From NCBI RefSeq assembly GCF_000512205.2, contig NZ_CP006644.1, positions 620,001-684,000 of the forward strand: a stretch of DNA of 64,000 nt. The letters are read 5' to 3'. Position numbers and translations under genes: made by a program. This document shows, piece after piece, positions 59,523-64,000 of the stretch. The stretch's first letter is position 1, and each line of letters starts with the position of its first letter. The notes beneath the pieces are model-generated. The model did no database searches. It was given only the letters and a program-made list of their open reading frames with translations, and was not told the DNA's origin. This DNA is from Sphingomonas sanxanigenens DSM 19645 = NX02. GTDB taxonomy: Bacteria > Pseudomonadota > Alphaproteobacteria > Sphingomonadales > Sphingomonadaceae.

Positions 59523-60140
59523 ATGATCGTTCAGATCGAAACCCTGCTGCGCGTGCTCGACATCGCCGGCATCGCCGTGTTCGCGGCGTCGGGCGCGCTG
59601 GTGGCGGCGCGCGGCCGGCGCGATTTCGTCGGCGCCTGCTTCTTCGCGCTCATCACCGCCACGGGCGGCGGCACCGTGCGCGACCTCCTGATCGGCGCCC
59701 CCGTGTTCTGGATGCACGATCCGACGCCGGTGGTGCTCTGCGTGGTGATCGCGGTCGCCGCCTGGGCGATCCCGCTGCGCTGGTGGCCGGCGCGCGCGCT
59801 CGACTGGTTCGATGCCCTGGGGCTCGCCGCCTATGCCGTCTACGGCGCGGGCAAGGCGCTGCATTATGGCATCAGCCCGCTCGCGGCGATGACCGCGGGG
59901 ATCATCACCGCCTGCATCGGCGGCGTGATCCGCGATATCACCGCGGGCGTCCCCTCGATCCTGCTCCGGCATGAGCTTTACGTCACCGCCGCCTTCGCCG
60001 CCGCCGCCACCTTCATCGCGCTCACCGCGCTGGGGCTGCCGGCGCCCTGGCCGGCGCTGATCGGCGCGGTGCTCGGCTTCGCGATCCGCGCTGCGTCGAT
60101 CCACTGGAAGATCAGCCTGCCCCCGCACCGGGGGCATTGA
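59523..60140 (+). CDS. TRIC-like cation channel (UPF0126/YadS family)
   Basis: A 205-residue inner-membrane protein made of two similar halves. Each carries the glycine motif: ITATGGGTVRDLLIG in the first half and ITACIGGVIRDITAG in the second. The first helix is VLDIAGIAVFAASGALVAARG. These are the marks of the bacterial TRIC/YadS family, trimeric channels for monovalent cations. Seven membrane helices are expected. The gene stands alone. Confidence 0.88.
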   Translation: MIVQIETLLRVLDIAGIAVFAASGALVAARGRRDFVGACFFALITATGGGTVRDLLIGAPVFWMHDPTPVVLCVVIAVAAWAIPLRWWPARALDWFDALGLAAYAVYGAGKALHYGISPLAAMTAGIITACIGGVIRDITAGVPSILLRHELYVTAAFAAAATFIALTALGLPAPWPALIGAVLGFAIRAASIHWKISLPPHRGH

Positions 60141-60204
60141 CCGTGCAGCGGGCGCGCGGCGAATCCCGCTTGTGAACAACAGTCACCCCGTCCGATCCGG
60201 AGCC

Positions 60205-61341
60205 ATGATGCGCCTCGCCTCCCTCACGATGTTCCTCGCCGCCTGTCTCGCCCAGGCGACACCCGCCGCCGCAAAGCCGGCCGCGCCGCCGCCAGCCGCG
60301 CCGCCCAAGCGCCTCGTCATCGTCGACGACGACATCATCGGCCTCAACGGCGTGCCGCTGCTGATGCTGCAGGCGCCCGATGTCGAGCTGCTCGGCATCA
60401 CCACCACCAGCGGATCGGTGTGGCGCGACACCGCCACCGCCTATGCGCTGCGCACGTTGGAGATCGTCGGCCGCACCGACGTGCCGGTCGTCCCCGGCGC
60501 CGTCGTGCCCTTGGTCAACACCGCGGAGGCGACGAAAGCGTGGGAGGCGCAGTATGGCCGCCTCGTCTTCAAGGGGCCGTGGACCGATTACTGGCCCGAG
60601 GGCACCCTCCAGGACCATCCCGGCGCCGCGCGGCCGGAGGTGGTGCCCGCGCTGCCGATCGGCAATCCGACGATCGAGGCGAAGGATGAGATCGCCGCCG
60701 CCTTCCTCGTCCGCATGGTCCGCGCGCATCCCGGCGAGATCACCCTGTTCGCCACCGGCCCGATGACCAACATCGCCATCGCCCAGAGCCTCGATCCCGG
60801 CTTCGCCGCCAATGTGAAGGAGCTGATCTACATGGGCGGCAGCCTGCTGCCCCGCCAGACCTTGCCCGGCGCCTCCGCCGAGCAGTTCGCGCGCGAGTTC
60901 GTCAATTCGCCGCGCCGCGAATTCAACATCCGCTGGGATCCGGAAGCCGCGCGGATCATGGCGCACGCGCCCTGGCGCAAGGTGACGATGATCCCGGTCG
61001 ATCCCTCCACCGGCACCCAATGGACGACGGACTTCTTCGCCAGCCTCAAGCCCGCGGGCACCCGGCTGACCGAACTGATGCAGACCGCGATCGAGCCGGG
61101 CTTTCCGATGTGGGACGAGATCGCGGCGATGGTCTGGCTCGATCCCGCGATCGTCACGCATGAGGCGCCGCTCTACATCGATTTCGAAACCAGCCAGACC
61201 GCGGCCTATGGCGACACCTTGTCGTGGACCGAGGCCTATCGCCCGAAGCTGGGCGAGCGCGAGCAGCGCGTGATCCTGTCGGTGGACCGGGCGAAGATGG
61301 AGGCGGGGATGCGCGCGCTCTACATGCGGCGAATCAAGTGA
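60205..61341 (+). CDS. Exported inosine/uridine-preferring nucleoside hydrolase-like protein
   Basis: About 378 residues from MMRLASLTMFLAACLAQATPAAA, with a signal peptide or possible lipobox (AAC). The family fold is clear: LLGITTTSGSVWRDTATAYALRTLEI, LFATGPMTNIAIAQ, LIYMGGSL and FNIRWDPEAARIM. The usual N-terminal calcium site DTDxGxDD is replaced by VDDDIIGLNG, keeping Asp residues but not the pattern, so substrate or activity may differ. A GTG at 60172 would add 11 residues. Confidence 0.8.
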   Translation: MMRLASLTMFLAACLAQATPAAAKPAAPPPAAPPKRLVIVDDDIIGLNGVPLLMLQAPDVELLGITTTSGSVWRDTATAYALRTLEIVGRTDVPVVPGAVVPLVNTAEATKAWEAQYGRLVFKGPWTDYWPEGTLQDHPGAARPEVVPALPIGNPTIEAKDEIAAAFLVRMVRAHPGEITLFATGPMTNIAIAQSLDPGFAANVKELIYMGGSLLPRQTLPGASAEQFAREFVNSPRREFNIRWDPEAARIMAHAPWRKVTMIPVDPSTGTQWTTDFFASLKPAGTRLTELMQTAIEPGFPMWDEIAAMVWLDPAIVTHEAPLYIDFETSQTAAYGDTLSWTEAYRPKLGEREQRVILSVDRAKMEAGMRALYMRRIK

Positions 61342-61580
61342 GCCAAGGGGCGAGTAATGGCGGGCCGCGCCGGCCCGTTCCCAAGCAGAACGCGGCGCAT
61401 CTGGCCCGCGGTTCACGCTGAACAAGGTTCCAAGATAGCCGGCTTCGTTCAGGGCGTACAGCAATTTCGTGATTTCTGTAGGCCGACAGTGAAAATGAAC
61501 GCGGGTTACGAAATTTAGAGTGTATCCCTCGGGAATTCGATTGACCGCGTCCATTCTCCCCTTAATTTGCGGGTGAGAGG
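61342..61580. other. Intergenic stretch with a possible gene remnant
   Basis: On the minus strand a frame beginning at 61554 reads MDAVNRIPEGYTLNFVTRV, then LLYALNEAGYLGTLFSVNRG. It looks coding for about 60 codons before running into the nucleoside hydrolase gene. It may be a truncated gene; I do not recognise it. The half-site GCGGGTTAC at 61502 recalls the operator at 40013. Confidence 0.3.
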
Positions 61581-62210
61581 ATGACAGTGTTTCTGGAATT
61601 TCTTGGGCAGGGTGAGAATATCGCGTTCAGTGTCGCGCTGGCGCTGATGGTTTTGATCGGACTGGTCGAGGCATTGGGGCTTGGTGCGGCATCGATCGAT
61701 GTCGATCTTGATCTTCACCTGCCCGATGCGGCCGCGCCGCTTCACTGGCTGGGCATCGGCCGCGTGCCGCTGCTTGTCCTCCTCATCGCCTTTCTCGCCG
61801 CGTTCGGGCTGGTCGGGCTCGCCGGCCAGCAGCTCGCGCAGGAACTGACCGGCACGCTGGTCTCCCCCTGGCTCGCGATCCCCGCCGCCGCGGCGGCGGC
61901 GCTGCCGGTCACCGCGGCCGGCAGCCGCCTGCTGGCGCGGGTGCTGCCGCAGGACGAGACCACCGCGATCGACGTCGCCACATTGGTCGGGCGCACCGGC
62001 CAGATCGTCGTCGGCACCGCCCGCCGGGGTGCGCCCGCCCGTGCCCGCGTGCGCGATGAACATGGCCAGTCGCACTATGTGCTGGTCGAACCCGATAATG
62101 ACGGACAGGCGATTGGGGAGGGCGAGACGGTGCTTCTCGTCCGCCGCGAGGCGAACCTGTTCCGCGCCATCGTCTACGACTCTCCCCGCTTCTCCAGCTG
62201 GACGGAATGA
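61581..62210 (+). CDS. yqiJ: YqiJ-like membrane protein with OB-fold tail
   Basis: A 209-residue inner-membrane protein. Three hydrophobic segments (about 17-35, 60-80 and 95-115) precede an NfeD-like OB-fold domain from about 132 (VATLVGRTGQIVVGTARRGAPARARVRDEHG). This is the layout of YqiJ, which is encoded next to the flotillin YqiK in many bacteria, as here: the flotillin ATG overlaps its stop. It probably supports flotillin assembly in membrane microdomains. Confidence 0.82.
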   Translation: MTVFLEFLGQGENIAFSVALALMVLIGLVEALGLGAASIDVDLDLHLPDAAAPLHWLGIGRVPLLVLLIAFLAAFGLVGLAGQQLAQELTGTLVSPWLAIPAAAAAALPVTAAGSRLLARVLPQDETTAIDVATLVGRTGQIVVGTARRGAPARARVRDEHGQSHYVLVEPDNDGQAIGEGETVLLVRREANLFRAIVYDSPRFSSWTE

Positions 62211-63880
62211 TGACCGACATTTTGCCTGCCACATCCGCTTCTTCCGGTTTGATGACCATCGGCTTCATCGCCGGCGGCATCTTCGTCGTGCTGCTGATCA
62301 TCGGCCTGCTGATCGCGCGGCTCTACCGGCGCGCCTCCAAGGAAATCGCCTTCGTCCGCACCGGCTTCCGGGGCGAGCAGGTGGTGATGAACGGCGGCGC
62401 GATCGTGCTGCCGGTGCTGCACGAAACCATGCCGGTGAACATGAACACCGTGCGCCTCGCGGTTGAGCGCAAGAACAATGACGCGCTGATCACGCTCGAT
62501 CGCCTGCGCATCGACGTGAAGGCCGAATTCTACGTCCGCGTCCGCCCCGATCGGGAGGCGATCGCCACCGCCGCGCAGACGCTGGGCATGCGCACCATGC
62601 ACCCGGAACATCTGAAGGAGCTGGTCGAGGGCAAGTTCGTCGACGCGCTGCGCTCGGTCGCCGCCGGCATGACGATGAACCAGCTGCATGAGCAGCGCTC
62701 CGACTTCGTGCAGAAGGTGCAGCAGGTCTCCTCGTCGGATCTCGCGATGAACGGGCTCGAGCTGGAATCGGTGTCGCTGACCGGGCTCGACCAGACCTCG
62801 ATCGAGCATTTCAACGCCAACAACGCGTTCGACGCCGAAGGTCTCACCAAGCTCACCGAGCAGATCGAACTGCGCAAGAAGGCGCGCAACGACATCGAGC
62901 AGGACACCCGCGTCCAGATCGAAAGCAAGAATCTGGAGGCGCAGCGCCGCTCGCTGACGATCGCGCGCGACACCGAATTCGCGCGGCTGGAGCAGGAACG
63001 CGAGATCGAGGTGCGCCGCGCCGAACAGTCGGCGGAGGTCGCGCGCGAACAGTCCGAACGCCAGCGCGAGGCCGATCAGGCGCGCATCGTCGCCAAGCAG
63101 CAGACCGACTCCTCCCAGATCGAGGCGGATCGCACGATCCAGCAGGCCAAGATCGCGCAGGCGCAATCGATCGAGATCGCGCGGCAGGAACAGCAGATCG
63201 CGGTGCAGAACAAGAGCCGCGAGGAAAGCCAGGCCAAGGCGGAGGCGGACAAGGCCCGCGCCGCCGCCGTCGCCGCCGAGGAACAGGTCGTCACCGCGCG
63301 CGAGACCGAGGTTGCCGAGCGCGTCAAGCGCATCGAACTGATCGACGCCGCCCGCGAGGCCGAACGCGCCGCGATCGCGGTGAAGGTGCAGGCGGAGGCC
63401 GAGAAGAAGGCCGCCACCGACCGCGCCGAGGCCGTCCGCGCCGTCGCCCAGGGCGAGGCCGAGGCCGAAAAGCTCCGCGCCGAGGCCGCCCGCGTCCGCT
63501 TCGAGGTGGAAGCCGCCGGCCAGCGCGCGGTCAACGAGGCGGCGAACCTGCTCTCCTCCGACCAGATCTCGCTGCAGACCAAGCTGGCGCTGCTCAAGGT
63601 GCTGCCCGAGGTGATCCGCGAGGCCGCCAAGCCGATGGAAGCGATCGACAGCATCAAGATCGTCCAGGTCGACGGCCTGACCGGCAGGGGCGCCGGTGGC
63701 GGCAGCGAGGCCGGCGCGGGCGCGGGCGGCGGCGACGGCAACCTCGCCGACAGCGCCGTCGCCGCGGCGCTCCGCTACCGGGCGCAGGCGCCGGTGCTGG
63801 ACGGGTTGATGAAGGAATTGGGGCTGGACGGGAGTTCGCTCAACAGCCTGGTTGGTGGGGCTGCGGCGAGGGGGGAGTAA
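62207..63880 (+). CDS. yqiK: Flotillin family protein (YqiK)
   Basis: A 557-residue protein. One N-terminal membrane segment (about 18-40, IGFIAGGIFVVLLIIGLLIARLY) precedes an SPFH/band-7 domain (about 45-200, IAFVRTGFRGEQVVMNGGAIVLP). A long Ala/Glu-rich coiled coil follows (about 215-460, QSERQREADQARIVAKQQ), then a C-terminal oligomerisation part with a Gly-rich linker. It scaffolds lipid microdomains. It overlaps yqiJ by four bases, and the two are cotranslated. Confidence 0.92.
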   Translation: MMTDILPATSASSGLMTIGFIAGGIFVVLLIIGLLIARLYRRASKEIAFVRTGFRGEQVVMNGGAIVLPVLHETMPVNMNTVRLAVERKNNDALITLDRLRIDVKAEFYVRVRPDREAIATAAQTLGMRTMHPEHLKELVEGKFVDALRSVAAGMTMNQLHEQRSDFVQKVQQVSSSDLAMNGLELESVSLTGLDQTSIEHFNANNAFDAEGLTKLTEQIELRKKARNDIEQDTRVQIESKNLEAQRRSLTIARDTEFARLEQEREIEVRRAEQSAEVAREQSERQREADQARIVAKQQTDSSQIEADRTIQQAKIAQAQSIEIARQEQQIAVQNKSREESQAKAEADKARAAAVAAEEQVVTARETEVAERVKRIELIDAAREAERAAIAVKVQAEAEKKAATDRAEAVRAVAQGEAEAEKLRAEAARVRFEVEAAGQRAVNEAANLLSSDQISLQTKLALLKVLPEVIREAAKPMEAIDSIKIVQVDGLTGRGAGGGSEAGAGAGGGDGNLADSAVAAALRYRAQAPVLDGLMKELGLDGSSLNSLVGGAAARGE

Positions 63881-64000
63881 GGGGTCTCCATTCTTCTCAG
63901 CTCTTATTGAGATGGGTGGTAAGTTCCGACCAAAACGCGTCGTTCGCGCTCGGATTTTGAACGTCAGCTCCTGCCAGAACCCGCCGCTTGCTAAGGGCGA

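Overview
The window is high-GC DNA with dense, often overlapping genes. Its gene set points to a sphingomonad-type alphaproteobacterium (Sphingomonas or a near relative): an Entner-Doudoroff edd-glk-eda operon, a small CspA, a YqiJ/YqiK flotillin pair, a type II-C CRISPR-Cas9 locus and IS701/IS630 elements. This assignment is inferred from content; no rRNA or marker gene is present. I saw no tRNA or rRNA genes.

Layout. 1-9.4 kb: an alpha/beta-hydrolase end, an AraC regulator with an SDR, YCII, Sel1-repeat, antitoxin-like, cold-shock and SnoaL-like genes, a lipoprotein beta-propeller and a Tiki/TraB-like protein. 9.4-17.7 kb: two near-identical IS701-type insertions in the same orientation, with different 4-bp target duplications. 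Between them lie SDR/AraC/SDR genes, a RsgA GTPase, two small genes and a decayed SDR copy. Both insertions touch clusters of a dispersed inverted repeat with core TGTCCCCGAAA. 17.8-23.4 kb: a truncated prophage with an XRE regulator, an ATCGTATA operator, replication-type genes and both terminase subunits. It stops against the CRISPR locus.

23.4-29.5 kb: the CRISPR locus. It has an antisense tracrRNA with terminator, cas9, cas1 (split near its C-terminus by a frame change), cas2, a 47-bp palindrome and an array of 18 repeats and 17 spacers. The first four spacers are almost identical.

29.6-34.7 kb: a Crp-like regulator converges on a three-gene operon. The operon encodes a membrane TIR-TPR protein, an unknown 192-aa protein, and a protein with TPR-like, SLOG-like and degenerate-cyclase-like parts. 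A perfect 22-bp palindrome (core GTGA-N6-TCAC) lies midway between this operon and a divergent small gene. This is the best candidate for an undescribed signalling or defence cassette. 35-40 kb: a four-gene operon of exported proteins, with FlgT-like features, behind a related palindrome.

40-49.3 kb: an accessory strip with lower-GC secreted-protein genes, two REPIN-like repeats, an IS630 insertion that splits a gene, a LysR/aldo-keto reductase pair, small genes and a truncated third IS701 copy. 49.3-63.9 kb is housekeeping-like: an MFS exporter, an AAA ATPase, edd-glk-eda, a cation:proton antiporter with an OmpA lipoprotein, an NHL-repeat protein, a TRIC-like channel, a nucleoside hydrolase-like protein and YqiJ/flotillin.
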